From contig JAILGB010000015.1 in the NCBI GenBank assembly GCA_024697185.1, positions 1 to 41,879 on the forward strand: 41,879 bases of DNA. Direction: 5' to 3'. Made by a program: the position numbers and the translations under genes. This document shows positions 16,839 to 25,653 of the stretch, piece by piece (within the stretch, counting starts at the first letter, position 1; each line of letters begins with the position of its first letter). Source of the DNA: Opitutales bacterium. Its GTDB lineage: Bacteria; Verrucomicrobiota; Verrucomicrobiia; Opitutales; UBA953. The notes below the pieces were generated by a model that had not been told where the DNA came from, searched no databases, and saw nothing but the letters and a program-made list of their open reading frames with translations.

Positions 16839-18710
16839 TTATTTCATCAAGCGATAAACGGCAATTATCAATTGTTGAATATCACTTGTTCTTATACCGG
16901 AAATCGATGTTGCCTGTGCGATTGTTTTAGGTCGAACAGAAATGAGTTTTTGCCGGGCTTCTATTGAAATATTCGTAAGCGAATTATAATTGATGTCGGC
17001 AGGAATCAACATTGATGTCTGCTGTTTCATTTTATCAACTTGCCTCAACTCTCGTTCAAGATAGCCGGAGTATTTCACACGATATAAAATTTCTTTTTTA
17101 ACAGAATCACTTAAAATTGAAAATCCTTCCGGTGCGGCAAAATTCTCAAGATTTAATGTTTCATCAATAAGAGTTGAATAATGTTTTCCCTGATAATTAG
17201 ACTTTAAAAGTCGTGCAACCCAATACTCAATTTGAGATTTTTTATGACGAATAGATTTTACACGAGTATCAGACAAAAGACCTGTATTGGCAATCTTTTC
17301 AATAAATCTCAATTCAGCACTATTATGATTAAAGAGCAAACGATACTCAGCCCGACTTGTGAACATTCTATAGGGCTCCTGAGTTCCCTTTGTAACAAGA
17401 TCATCAATTAAAACACCCGCATAACCATCACTGCGGCTTAGAATAATTTCTTCTGAGCCCAACGCCTTAGCAGCTGCATTCGCACCGGCTATAAGACCCT
17501 GAATCGCCGCTTCTTCATAACCGGAAGTCCCATTTATCTGACCCGCCAAAAACAGATTCTCAATCATCTTGCTTTCAAGCGTGATCATTGTTTGAGTCGG
17601 CGGGATATAATCATACTCGATTGCATAAGCCGGCCGCAAAATAGTCACATTTTTTAATGCGGGAATTGAATAAACAATCTCTCTTTGCACATCAAACGGC
17701 AAAGAAGTTGATAAACCGTTTATGTACCATTCATCAGAAAAACGACCCTCCGGCTCCAAAAAAAGACGATGTGTTTCCTTAGCCGGAAATTTTACATATT
17801 TGTCTTCAATACTCGGACAATAACGCGCACCATGACCATAAATTAATCCGGAATAAAGCGGCGATTGGTCTATATGTTGATTAACAATATCTTTTGTCGA
17901 AAAATCAGTATTGGTAATCCAACAGGAACGCTCAACGCTCCCTGGCTTCCAACCGATTCTTGATTCGTTGATGCCTAAATTCAAATCCTCCTCGGCGCGC
18001 GTATCGTAAAAAGAAAAAAATGTCGGACTTTCATCACTTTTTTGCTCATCACAAAATTTAAAATCAATCGTAGATCCGAGAATACGCGCGGGAGTTCCTG
18101 TCTTCAATCGTTCAACATTTAAACCCGCAAATCTAAAACTTTCTGGAAGGGTTCTAGAATTAAAATCCCCAAGTCTGCCTCCGTTTGTAGTATTTGATCC
18201 AATAAAGATTTTTCCCTTAAGAAAAGTTCCCGTTGTTATAACGATTGTTTTTGCATAAAAATTAACATTAAAATTGGTTTCAACTCCAACAACTTTCCCA
18301 GACTTATAAATCAACTTAGTTACAATTGCCTGAAAAAGCGTTAAATTTGAAAGATGTTCCAATGTCTGCTTCATTCGCAAAGAATATTGTTGCTTATCAC
18401 ACTGTACACGAGGCGACTGGACAGCAGGCCCTTTGGAGGCGTTTAAAAGTTTGAATTGGATTGCCGTATGATCGGCACAATTTGCCATCTCACCGCCAAG
18501 AGCATCAATCTCACGAACAATCTGACCCTTTGCAATCCCTCCGATAGAAGGATTGCACGACATTTTGGCGATCGTATCCAAATTCCCGGTCAACAATAAT
18601 GTTTGAGCACCCATACGGGCTGCAGCAGAGGCCGCTTCAACGCCGGCATGGCCAGCTCCAATAACAATAACATCATATGGATTTAATGGAGAAGTGCGAA
18701 TAATTGGCAT
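16839..18710 (-). CDS. mnmG: tRNA U34 carboxymethylaminomethyl-modifying enzyme, FAD subunit MnmG (GidA)
   Basis: With MnmE it installs the 5-carboxymethylaminomethyl group on wobble uridine of tRNAs, using FAD, NADH and methylene-tetrahydrofolate. The 623-residue length is normal. The FAD dinucleotide-binding motif GAGHAGVEAA is at 18-27 and is followed by the family block CNPSIGGIAKGQIVREIDALGG. Other family segments are GRLGDFNSRTLPESFRF, GSVERSCW and, late, QINGTSGYEEAAIQGLIAGANAA. It lies 101 bp after mnmE on the same strand. TATAAT lies 7 nt before the ATG with no Shine-Dalgarno sequence, suggesting its own leaderless transcript. Linkage of mnmE and mnmG near oriC is common in bacteria. 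Confidence 0.97.
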   Translation of the reverse strand: MPIIRTSPLNPYDVIVIGAGHAGVEAASAAARMGAQTLLLTGNLDTIAKMSCNPSIGGIAKGQIVREIDALGGEMANCADHTAIQFKLLNASKGPAVQSPRVQCDKQQYSLRMKQTLEHLSNLTLFQAIVTKLIYKSGKVVGVETNFNVNFYAKTIVITTGTFLKGKIFIGSNTTNGGRLGDFNSRTLPESFRFAGLNVERLKTGTPARILGSTIDFKFCDEQKSDESPTFFSFYDTRAEEDLNLGINESRIGWKPGSVERSCWITNTDFSTKDIVNQHIDQSPLYSGLIYGHGARYCPSIEDKYVKFPAKETHRLFLEPEGRFSDEWYINGLSTSLPFDVQREIVYSIPALKNVTILRPAYAIEYDYIPPTQTMITLESKMIENLFLAGQINGTSGYEEAAIQGLIAGANAAAKALGSEEIILSRSDGYAGVLIDDLVTKGTQEPYRMFTSRAEYRLLFNHNSAELRFIEKIANTGLLSDTRVKSIRHKKSQIEYWVARLLKSNYQGKHYSTLIDETLNLENFAAPEGFSILSDSVKKEILYRVKYSGYLERELRQVDKMKQQTSMLIPADINYNSLTNISIEARQKLISVRPKTIAQATSISGIRTSDIQQLIIAVYRLMK

Positions 18711-18717
18711 AGAACTT

Positions 18718-18723
18718 ATTATA
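18718..18723 (-). promoter_or_regulatory. -10 box of mnmG
   Basis: A perfect TATAAT on the minus strand, 7 nt before the start codon. No convincing -35 box was seen (TTTATT at 17-nt spacing). Confidence 0.4.
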
Positions 18724-18811
18724 CAAAATAAGATCTATGGAATAAAGGTGATAAAAATCAATAAACAGAGATTTCAAAAATTGAATTTATTTACTCAAAA
18801 TCTAAAAACTC

Positions 18812-20170
18812 TTATTTTCCGATACAAAAAGACGAAAAGATTTTATCCAATGTCCTTTCATTATTATAATGCCCCATAAATTGTTCTAATAAATTGACAG
18901 ACAATCTCAATTGTTCCACGTGGAACTCATCTGAAACTGTTCCAAAATCATCGAGCAACAAATTAAGTGTTTTCTGAACATGTTTCAACAGATCTAACTG
19001 CCTTAATCCTAAAAATAATGTTCCAGCCGGAGGCAAAATTTTATTTTCTTTTAAAAAATTAATAAGTGATCCGGAAAGTTCTTCAAGAATATTTTCATTT
19101 TTAAGAGAGATTTGCATTTTCTTAAAACCCTCTAAAACCAATTCGGGATTAAATACTGCAGGAAGATCCGATTTCGTAAACAACACAAGCGTCTTGTTCG
19201 GATCAATTTTTTCAATGGCAGGCAAGCGCGATGGGAAGAAATCTGAACGATCAATTAAATAAAGTACAAAATCCGAATCCTCCAAACACGAAAGTGTGCG
19301 CTCCATTCCCGCAACTTCAATCGGGTCGAGACTATTATTATGAAGACCTGCAGTATCAATCAAACGAAATGTGTGTTTTTTAATTGTTATCACCTCGGAA
19401 ATAAAATCCCTTGTTGTTCCCGCAACAGGGGCGACAATCGAACGACTATTCCCAACAAGCAGATTAAACAAAGACGATTTTCCGGCATTTGGAGCGCCAA
19501 CAATTGAAACGGTTAAATATTTATGGGCACCTGCCAAATAGCGAGAATGAGAAATTAAGCCCGAAAGCTGATCAATAATTTGTTTCAACTGTTTTTTTTG
19601 TTGTTCCACGTGGAACTCCGGAATTTCTTCTTCCGAAAAATCCAAACCAGCCTCCAAATCTGCTATCAAACTATAGATAGAAGCAGCCCATCCTTTTATC
19701 ATTTCTTTCAATTCGCCAGAAAGAAAACGCCTGGAAGATGTAATCTCTTCTTCAGACTGAGCACTAATAAGCGTTTGAACCGCCTCCGCCTGGGAAAGAT
19801 CCATTTTACCGTTCAAAAAAGCCCTTTGTGTAAATTCTCCCGGTTTTGCAGACTCACAACCTCTCTCGCGCGCGTCCGCGACTATATTAAATGCAATTAA
19901 AGGATTTCCATGACACGAAATCTCAAAAGAATCTTCACCCGTATAAGAACTAGGGGCTTTGAAATAGGTGAAAACACAATCGTCTAAAATTTCGCCTTCG
20001 ACAGAATGATACTTCCCCCAATAAACATGTCGCGCCTTAGGAAACTCTTTTAAACAAAACGCATCTTGTAAAAATTGACCGGAAAAAGGTCCTGAACCCC
20101 TCAACAAAATCAATGCAGACTCCTGAAGCGGCGTTGATGGTGCAATAATTGTTGTGCAAAAATTCGACAT
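18812..20170 (-). CDS. mnmE: tRNA modification GTPase MnmE (TrmE)
   Basis: This is the GTPase partner of MnmG in wobble-uridine modification. I start it at 20170 (452 residues, MSNFCTTIIAPSTP), because the 16 residues of the longer frame are merely hydrophobic and overlap the promoter. An N-terminal folate-binding domain (AREDSFEISCHGNP-like segment; KPGEFTQRAFLNGKMDLSQAEAV) precedes the G domain: GAPNAGKSS at 225-233, AGTTRDFI, DTAGLH, TKSD. The C-terminal CIGK, essential in the family, is intact. Two 16-bp parS-like palindromes lie within the gene, both read as EFHVEQ (185-190 and 415-420). A TATAAT box ends 7 nt before the start and no Shine-Dalgarno sequence is present. Confidence 0.96.
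   Translation of the reverse strand: MSNFCTTIIAPSTPLQESALILLRGSGPFSGQFLQDAFCLKEFPKARHVYWGKYHSVEGEILDDCVFTYFKAPSSYTGEDSFEISCHGNPLIAFNIVADARERGCESAKPGEFTQRAFLNGKMDLSQAEAVQTLISAQSEEEITSSRRFLSGELKEMIKGWAASIYSLIADLEAGLDFSEEEIPEFHVEQQKKQLKQIIDQLSGLISHSRYLAGAHKYLTVSIVGAPNAGKSSLFNLLVGNSRSIVAPVAGTTRDFISEVITIKKHTFRLIDTAGLHNNSLDPIEVAGMERTLSCLEDSDFVLYLIDRSDFFPSRLPAIEKIDPNKTLVLFTKSDLPAVFNPELVLEGFKKMQISLKNENILEELSGSLINFLKENKILPPAGTLFLGLRQLDLLKHVQKTLNLLLDDFGTVSDEFHVEQLRLSVNLLEQFMGHYNNERTLDKIFSSFCIGK
18912..18927. other. parS-like ParB-binding site 1 (inside mnmE)
   Basis: TGTTCCACGTGGAACT contains the 14-bp perfect palindrome GTTCCACGTGGAAC and differs by one base from TGTTCCACGTGGAACA, a known pseudomonad parS sequence. 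ParB-parS complexes seed SMC loading and origin segregation. Confidence 0.78.
19602..19617. other. parS-like ParB-binding site 2 (inside mnmE)
   Basis: The same 16 bases as site 1, TGTTCCACGTGGAACT, 690 bp away. Both sites encode EFHVEQ in mnmE. Confidence 0.78.
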
Positions 20171-20177
20171 CGAAGAT

Positions 20178-20183
20178 ATTATA
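20178..20183 (-). promoter_or_regulatory. -10 box of mnmE
   Basis: A perfect TATAAT on the minus strand, 7 nt upstream of the chosen ATG at 20170. The position of this box supports the shorter start. A -35 box is poor. Confidence 0.4.
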
Positions 20184-20218
20184 AAAAATACTAAAAAAAG
20201 AATAAAGTATAAAAACAC

Positions 20219-20247
20219 TTGATTTTATAAATTCGATATTGTATTAT
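20219..20247 (+). promoter_or_regulatory. Putative promoter of rpsR
   Basis: TTGATT (20219-20224), a 17-nt spacer and TATTAT (20242-20247). The ATG is 11 nt after the -10 box, so the leader would be about 5 nt. Confidence 0.5.
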
Positions 20248-20258
20248 TAACAGAACAT

Positions 20259-20444
20259 ATGGAAAATCAAAAACATTCACGCACACCATTAGATTTTGAC
20301 TTCACAGACGTTGAACAGCTTAGCCGCTATGTTACGGAAACCGGCAAAATCAAGCCGCGTTCCCTTACACACTTGACAGCCAAGCAACAGCGTCATGTTA
20401 CCAAGGCAATCAAGCGTGCACGCAATATGCTCTTAATGAAATAG
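20259..20444 (+). CDS. rpsR: Small ribosomal subunit protein bS18
   Basis: bS18 is part of the 30S platform, where it pairs with bS6. At 61 residues it is somewhat shorter than the E. coli protein (75). The core [27 protein letters not shown] (31-57) matches the S18 signature (KILPRRITGLSAKHQRxxTRAIKRAR). It stands alone, without rpsF or rplI next to it as in many genomes. No Shine-Dalgarno sequence is visible, and the promoter is almost adjacent to the start codon. Confidence 0.93.
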   Translation: MENQKHSRTPLDFDFTDVEQLSRYVTETGKIKPRSLTHLTAKQQRHVTKAIKRARNMLLMK

Positions 20445-20479
20445 TCGGTTTTATCGCCTATTTCTTATAGCGCTTTCTC

Positions 20480-23281
20480 ATGGCGCATAAATATCGGCGA
20501 TTTTCGCCAATATTACATAAAAAAAGCAACCATAAGGGTTTTTCTCTTGTTGTTGCTTTACTTTTGATGTCCCTTATAATCACCTTAGGGATATCTATAA
20601 CGACATTTATCACTTTACAAAGTCGTTTTATAGCCGCTGCAAACGAACGCTCTATTATTTTAAATATGGCGAGAGAATACTCAATTTACGAATTGGGTAG
20701 GTTGCAAGAAATAACTGGAAGAGATTCTGTCATAACTGTTGAAAAACAAAGCGACAGTAAAAATTTACAACCATGGGTCTATGCCATAGACGCAAAAGGC
20801 AATAAAACGGCACTGGTTTCTAATGCCGGTGATTTTAGTGAAGACGGGAAAAAATCTTTTCGTCTGCCTAATGGTAAGATTGCGGATGTTCCTTGGAAAT
20901 ATTCCAAAGACGGTAAATTTCGTTTTGCGAGTATTGTTATCGATGAAGGAGTCAAACCAAGTTTGGGAGCGATTCCTCCCGAAAATTTTAAATTCGACAA
21001 ACACCTGAAGCAATTTCTCATTGAAAGAGATTATTCAAAATGGTTTCGTGATTTAGATTTTGAAGATCCGTGTACCAAACATTTTGCAATTTATAATCAT
21101 GGCTATCTTGCAAAAAATCTGACAGGGAAGTGTTCAATCTCAGATTTTACATCCGGAACATATACTGTTTTGGCTGACTGGCCAAGAGAAGTTTTAAAAG
21201 AGGATCTTTCAAATCCAAACTATGATAAAACATTATTTGGAGATGCATTAAAAGAAAATAAAAGATTTTTCGATGCTCCGGATGATGGCTTGGAAATCAG
21301 TTGTAATAAAGAAAAAATAAGTGGAAAATGGGGATTCGAACAAAAATATTTCTTATTTCCCATCGAAACAAAATTACATATTGTATTTTTTAACGCACGA
21401 ACAGATGGTCAGCATCGTTCAAAATTTTACCTCACGACAACATTTTGGAATCCCTATTCTTGTCCGCTTAATGCACAAGCAAACGGTTATTTCACTTTGA
21501 CGGATTGGGCACGTTTACCATCTGTCAAAATAGAAAATTTAGATACCGGATCACATTACGAATATTCCCTTTCAGATTTTCCACAAGGACAATTTGGAAA
21601 TGCCAAACAAACAGCTTCCGACAAAACTTTTAATGCGTATAATTATATTTACGATTCCAATACGTTAGGATTAAACAAAAAAAATAATGGTTTTCATTCG
21701 GGAGAAATTTATGAATCGCGTTATCCGGATCCACAAAATATGCCGCAAGGACTTTCTCGGATTACCGGAATGCCAACTTGGAAACGCAGTACAAATAAAA
21801 ATCCAAACAAAACTCCATCAGGTGTTGCCGGACCCGACCGATGGTTCCATAACGATCATACGATCGTCATCAAATCCATTTCAGAAAATGGAGAAGCGGA
21901 TATTGTCTTTAGAGCTTATGTTGGAAATTTAAAAAGCAATCAAACAAGTTCCGACTACTCATTCCCGCTCATTGAATTTAAAAATGTTCCCATTCCGGAT
22001 TTTGAAATTCGTCTAAGTGGAGCAGAATACAACCGGGTTACAGCAAACATCAATAAAATCGAAGAAGCGCAAATTGTTTTCTCAATACGGTTCCGGATTG
22101 AAAATGAAACTGCAATCAGATCATTTTTTGAAAAATATGATCTGCGTAACACCACTTTCGATTTTAAAGATCCGATTGTCTCAAATGTTTTTGAAATTAA
22201 AGTATCGACAGACAAAGACTTAAATAAAAATCCTTCTTGTGTAACAACAAAAAAGGGTTATCTTCTATTTGACGAAAAAATCAATACTCACGATGCTTAT
22301 TTTTCATGCTTTCCATTTTTTGACAATCCCAACAACCAACTTCTATCCGTCGGTTTGCTGCGACACTTTTATTGGTCAAAAATTCCACAACTTGCAATCG
22401 GTCATTCAAGCAATTTTTCAAAATCAGAAAAAATAAATGAAATTTATGACCGATACTATTTTTCAGGTTTAAAATACGATAAAAATACCGTTGATTTTAA
22501 AAAAGAAAAAAGTAAAAATCCGTATTTGGTCCAATCCAATTATTTTTACGGAAAAACAGAGAATCCGGAAAAATATTTATTAGCTTCCGGGGTATTGAAT
22601 ATTAATTCAGAACGTGAAGAAGCCTGGGAACTCTTATTTCGCAACAAATATGAAAAGTGGCAACAAATTTTAAGAAATGATAAAAATGACTCCTTTTCTT
22701 ATGATAATGAAAAGTCTCATAACTTAAAAAACACAATATTTACCAGACCTTTTTCAGCACAAGCACCACTTGCAAACGCATACAATTCTATCTACAGTGA
22801 CAACGAATTGGAAAAAAAGGATATTGTATCTATTAAAAAATCATTAATCTCCCAAGGACTTCGACAATTAACTGATGAAAAAATTAAAAAATTATCAGAA
22901 GAAATTGTAAAAGAAATTAAAAAATACCACGAATCCGATATTTATTTTAATTCACTTGAAATGTTCATCAATGAAGGAATTTTAGAAAAAGCCATCAAAA
23001 GATCCGACATTAACAATATCGGTTCATTTGAAATTTCATCTTGGATTCCCAATTATATTACCCAACAAATTCTTTTAGATTCAATAACTCCTGCAATTGC
23101 TCCAAGATCTGACACTTTTAAAATAATTGTCTATGTTGAAAAAATAAATCCGTTTAACGGGACAATAATATCAAGATCAGGAGCAGAATTATCAGTTCAA
23201 CGAACACCGGAAGCCTTTGAAGGAAATATTTATAAACACCTTGGCCGAAAATATAAAATTATCAATTTTAGGTGGTTATAA
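20480..23281 (+). CDS. Very large GspK/PilX-like prepilin, resembling Verru_Chthon cassette protein A
   Basis: The 933-residue protein has a class III (type IV prepilin) leader: a basic N-terminus, then G20|FSLVVALLLMSLIITLGISITTF, for cleavage after Gly20 by prepilin peptidase and N-methylation of Phe21. Position +5 is Val rather than Glu, as in GspK-type tip pseudopilins. The rest (about 60-933) is a large, aromatic- and Asn-rich exported domain without repeats I recognise. Its size and layout resemble a verrucomicrobial family of giant pilin-like proteins; that assignment is from memory and moderate. It may sit at the tip of a pilus or secretion pseudopilus. No other pilus gene is nearby. 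It starts 35 bp after rpsR and ends just before a hairpin terminator. Confidence 0.6.
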   Translation: MAHKYRRFSPILHKKSNHKGFSLVVALLLMSLIITLGISITTFITLQSRFIAAANERSIILNMAREYSIYELGRLQEITGRDSVITVEKQSDSKNLQPWVYAIDAKGNKTALVSNAGDFSEDGKKSFRLPNGKIADVPWKYSKDGKFRFASIVIDEGVKPSLGAIPPENFKFDKHLKQFLIERDYSKWFRDLDFEDPCTKHFAIYNHGYLAKNLTGKCSISDFTSGTYTVLADWPREVLKEDLSNPNYDKTLFGDALKENKRFFDAPDDGLEISCNKEKISGKWGFEQKYFLFPIETKLHIVFFNARTDGQHRSKFYLTTTFWNPYSCPLNAQANGYFTLTDWARLPSVKIENLDTGSHYEYSLSDFPQGQFGNAKQTASDKTFNAYNYIYDSNTLGLNKKNNGFHSGEIYESRYPDPQNMPQGLSRITGMPTWKRSTNKNPNKTPSGVAGPDRWFHNDHTIVIKSISENGEADIVFRAYVGNLKSNQTSSDYSFPLIEFKNVPIPDFEIRLSGAEYNRVTANINKIEEAQIVFSIRFRIENETAIRSFFEKYDLRNTTFDFKDPIVSNVFEIKVSTDKDLNKNPSCVTTKKGYLLFDEKINTHDAYFSCFPFFDNPNNQLLSVGLLRHFYWSKIPQLAIGHSSNFSKSEKINEIYDRYYFSGLKYDKNTVDFKKEKSKNPYLVQSNYFYGKTENPEKYLLASGVLNINSEREEAWELLFRNKYEKWQQILRNDKNDSFSYDNEKSHNLKNTIFTRPFSAQAPLANAYNSIYSDNELEKKDIVSIKKSLISQGLRQLTDEKIKKLSEEIVKEIKKYHESDIYFNSLEMFINEGILEKAIKRSDINNIGSFEISSWIPNYITQQILLDSITPAIAPRSDTFKIIVYVEKINPFNGTIISRSGAELSVQRTPEAFEGNIYKHLGRKYKIINFRWL

Positions 23282-23320
23282 AAATATTAAAAAAAATTCC
23301 ATAAAAATCTATATTAGAGG

Positions 23321-23358
23321 ATAGTCTGTGCGAAAGTTTGCACCGGCTATAATTTTTT
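23321..23358 (+). terminator. Rho-independent terminator after the large prepilin gene
   Basis: ATAGTCTGTGC (23321-23331) pairs with GCACCGGCTAT (23340-23350), with one mismatch and one G-T pair, and is followed by AA and T6 (23353-23358). Confidence 0.8.
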
Positions 23359-23549
23359 ACACAAGATCAGACACAAACGGATTATCAGAGACGACATATC
23401 TCTCTCCCGAAGACTCGATGGAATAAGCCAAGAATTATCACCTTGGCATTTTAAAGTCCTCTCTTAACAGACCGTCAAATTATAAAGCCGACACACTCGA
23501 CCTCGTTATCCACTCCAAAAATAAATTCCTATAAATTTTTGTCTATATT
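23359..23549. other. Unassigned 190-bp intergenic segment
   Basis: No ORF of note is present. It has higher GC content than the surrounding AT-rich genes and contains a clean hairpin, GCCAAG-loop-CTTGGC (about 23427-23447). It could hold a small RNA or the argS 3' region, but I recognise no RNA family. Confidence 0.35.
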
Positions 23550-25331
23550 TTACATTTTTTCAAGTGTATCAATAGACAAAATTTTCAAACAACGTTTAAG
23601 AACCATAGCCGTAGTTGCGCACAACTTTAAGCGAAAATCTCTAATATTGCCATCTTCCACATTTATCTTACACTTCGAATAAAACACTGAGAAAAGTCCA
23701 GCCAACTCATAAATATAAGTGCAAATGTAATGTAATTTCAACTCAGACACTGAAAGATTGATTACATTTTCAAAAACTTCAAGTTTCTTTACAATCTCAA
23801 TTTCCTCCGGCTCTGTAAAATTAGCGAATCCAATATTTTTATTTAAATAATCATCGAGCGATAATTCCATTTTTTTAAAAACAGAATTAATTCTTACAAC
23901 AGCATAAAGCAGATAAGGAGCTGTATTGCCTTCAAAAGCTAACAATCTTTTCCATGAAAACATATAATCAAGCGTTCTATTTTGCAATAAATCCGCATAT
24001 TTGATCGAAGAAATTCCAACAATTGTTGAAATTTTTTCCATTTCTTCCATATCTAAATCTGTATTCTTTTCTTTAACGATTGTTAAAGCTCGTTCAGTTG
24101 CTTCATTTACAAGCGCTTTAAGTTTAATTGATTCTCCAGATTTTGTTTTTATCGGTTTTCCGTCTTCACCTAATATTTTTCCAAATGTAACATGACAAAG
24201 TTTAGGCAAGGGGTATTTTTTTTGACTAAACCAACGATCAACAGTTGAAAAAAGCATTTTAAAATGTTCTTTTTGACGATCGTCTGTCACATAAATAACC
24301 TCATCGGCATTAAAATGTTCAGACCGGTATAATACTGTTGCAAGATCTGTCGATCCATAATTGGAGCCACCATCTTTTTTTCTGATAATAAATGGCGCGA
24401 TATTACCTTTTTCCTTATCTTCCGCTTTTTGCCATACGACTAACGCACCTGCATCTTCTTCTGCAATTCTCAACGAAATCAATTCATCATAAACACGATT
24501 TACTTTATCGCGATAAAAAGATTCACCCAAAGTAACGTCCGGATGAACTCCAAAAAGTTCATAAATTTTTTCACAAGCGGAATTCGAAACTCTCACAATA
24601 TGCTTCCAAAGTTCCATATTTTCGGGATCACCTTGTTGCAGTTTTACAAGCTCCAAACGCGCCTCATCAAGTGCCCCCGGATGGTTTTCCTCATCCTTAC
24701 AATAGGACATTCCGGATTTATAAAGACTTTCAAGCTCCTCCAAAGTCTTTGAATCATCCTTATTGAACTGATAATTCACTCTCTTGATTTCAAAAATCAA
24801 AACACCAAAATTTGTCCCCCAATCACCAATATGATTATCACGAATAACTTTTGAACCGCAAAATTCAAGAAGACGCGAAATAGCTTCTCCAATAACTAAA
24901 ATTCTCAAATGCCCGACATGCATTTGTTTTGCCGTATTTGGAGAAGGATAATCAATAATAATATTTTTATTGAAATAATTTAAATTTTTATAATTATCAA
25001 AAAAACTGTTATTGCAATAATGATCAAAATATTCTTTATGATAAAGTTTTGAAAGCTTAAAATTAAGAAATCCAGGACCTGAAATACCGATTTTTTCAAA
25101 TTGTCCTTCATTGATACGATTTAATTCTTCAACAAATTTTTCGGCCAATTCACGCGGATTGCACCGTGAACGTTTGGCTGCAGTTAAAATACCGTTTGCC
25201 TGCAAATCTCCAAAGCGAGGGTCAGAAACACGAACATCAGGTTTAAAAATTTCTAAAGAAAGCCCGATCTTTTCGGCAACTTCATTTAAAATATCTTCTA
25301 AAAAAGTAATTGTATTAAATTTAATTTTCAT
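23550..25331 (-). CDS. argS: Arginyl-tRNA synthetase
   Basis: This class I synthetase charges tRNA-Arg. The 593 residues show the N-terminal Add1 domain, the HIGH-equivalent HVGH at 138-141 (SPNTAKQMHVGHLR), the GDWGTNFG block, SNYGSTDLATVLYR, and YVTDDRQKEHFKMLF. The KMSKS-like region is replaced by KTKSGESIKLKAL, as is usual for ArgRS. The C-terminal anticodon-binding DALR domain follows. It is transcribed away from the putative oriC. TAAAAT lies 9 nt before the start codon and no Shine-Dalgarno sequence is apparent. Confidence 0.96.
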   Translation of the reverse strand: MKIKFNTITFLEDILNEVAEKIGLSLEIFKPDVRVSDPRFGDLQANGILTAAKRSRCNPRELAEKFVEELNRINEGQFEKIGISGPGFLNFKLSKLYHKEYFDHYCNNSFFDNYKNLNYFNKNIIIDYPSPNTAKQMHVGHLRILVIGEAISRLLEFCGSKVIRDNHIGDWGTNFGVLIFEIKRVNYQFNKDDSKTLEELESLYKSGMSYCKDEENHPGALDEARLELVKLQQGDPENMELWKHIVRVSNSACEKIYELFGVHPDVTLGESFYRDKVNRVYDELISLRIAEEDAGALVVWQKAEDKEKGNIAPFIIRKKDGGSNYGSTDLATVLYRSEHFNADEVIYVTDDRQKEHFKMLFSTVDRWFSQKKYPLPKLCHVTFGKILGEDGKPIKTKSGESIKLKALVNEATERALTIVKEKNTDLDMEEMEKISTIVGISSIKYADLLQNRTLDYMFSWKRLLAFEGNTAPYLLYAVVRINSVFKKMELSLDDYLNKNIGFANFTEPEEIEIVKKLEVFENVINLSVSELKLHYICTYIYELAGLFSVFYSKCKINVEDGNIRDFRLKLCATTAMVLKRCLKILSIDTLEKM

Positions 25332-25340
25332 AATACCCTG

Positions 25341-25346
25341 ATTTTA
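25341..25346 (-). promoter_or_regulatory. -10-like box of argS
   Basis: TAAAAT on the minus strand, 9 nt before the argS start codon; the -35 region is unclear. It overlaps the edge of the proposed origin. Confidence 0.35.
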
Positions 25347-25616
25347 ATAGTGAATTGTTCTGTGAATAAACTCCTCAATTTTTGATTATAACTGTTTTTC
25401 AAACAAATAGCCAAAATTTTATAACGCTGATTTAAACATTGTGAATAAACGGGAATTTACATCAACTGTCGCAAAATAAACAGTGAATAATTAGATATTC
25501 ACAATATTAACAGGATAATTAAGGATTAAGAAATATTTTAAATTTTAATTTCTAATCATTCACAATGTGAGCTTTAATTTGTTGATAAATTTTTTCTATT
25601 GAAAATCAAAAAATAC

Positions 25617-25645
25617 TTTAAAACAAATATGTGAGACTTTATAAT
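25617..25645 (+). promoter_or_regulatory. Putative promoter of dnaN
   Basis: TTTAAA (25617-25622), a 17-nt spacer and a perfect TATAAT (25640-25645). The ATG follows after 8 nt, so the predicted leader is only about 2 nt. Confidence 0.6.
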
Positions 25646-25653
25646 GGAAATGT

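Larger units (their letters stand above)
25332..25653. other. Putative chromosomal replication origin (oriC) between argS and dnaN
   Basis: This 322-bp AT-rich region lies between divergent argS and dnaN. It has two perfect TTATTCACA DnaA boxes on the minus strand (25371-25379 and 25440-25448). There are three one-mismatch copies: AGTGAATAA (25482-25490, minus), ATATTCACA (25495-25503) and TCATTCACA (25556-25564). A very A/T-rich stretch at 25528-25552 could be the unwinding element. Adjacent dnaN, nearby mnmE-mnmG and the parS-like sites support the call. dnaA itself is not in the window. Confidence 0.72.

Noticed and set aside
23311-23350. RNase P RNA 5' element (AGAGGATAGTC resembles AGAGGAAAGTC)
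   Set aside because: The stretch is a terminator hairpin with a T run, the gap is too short and other conserved regions are missing.
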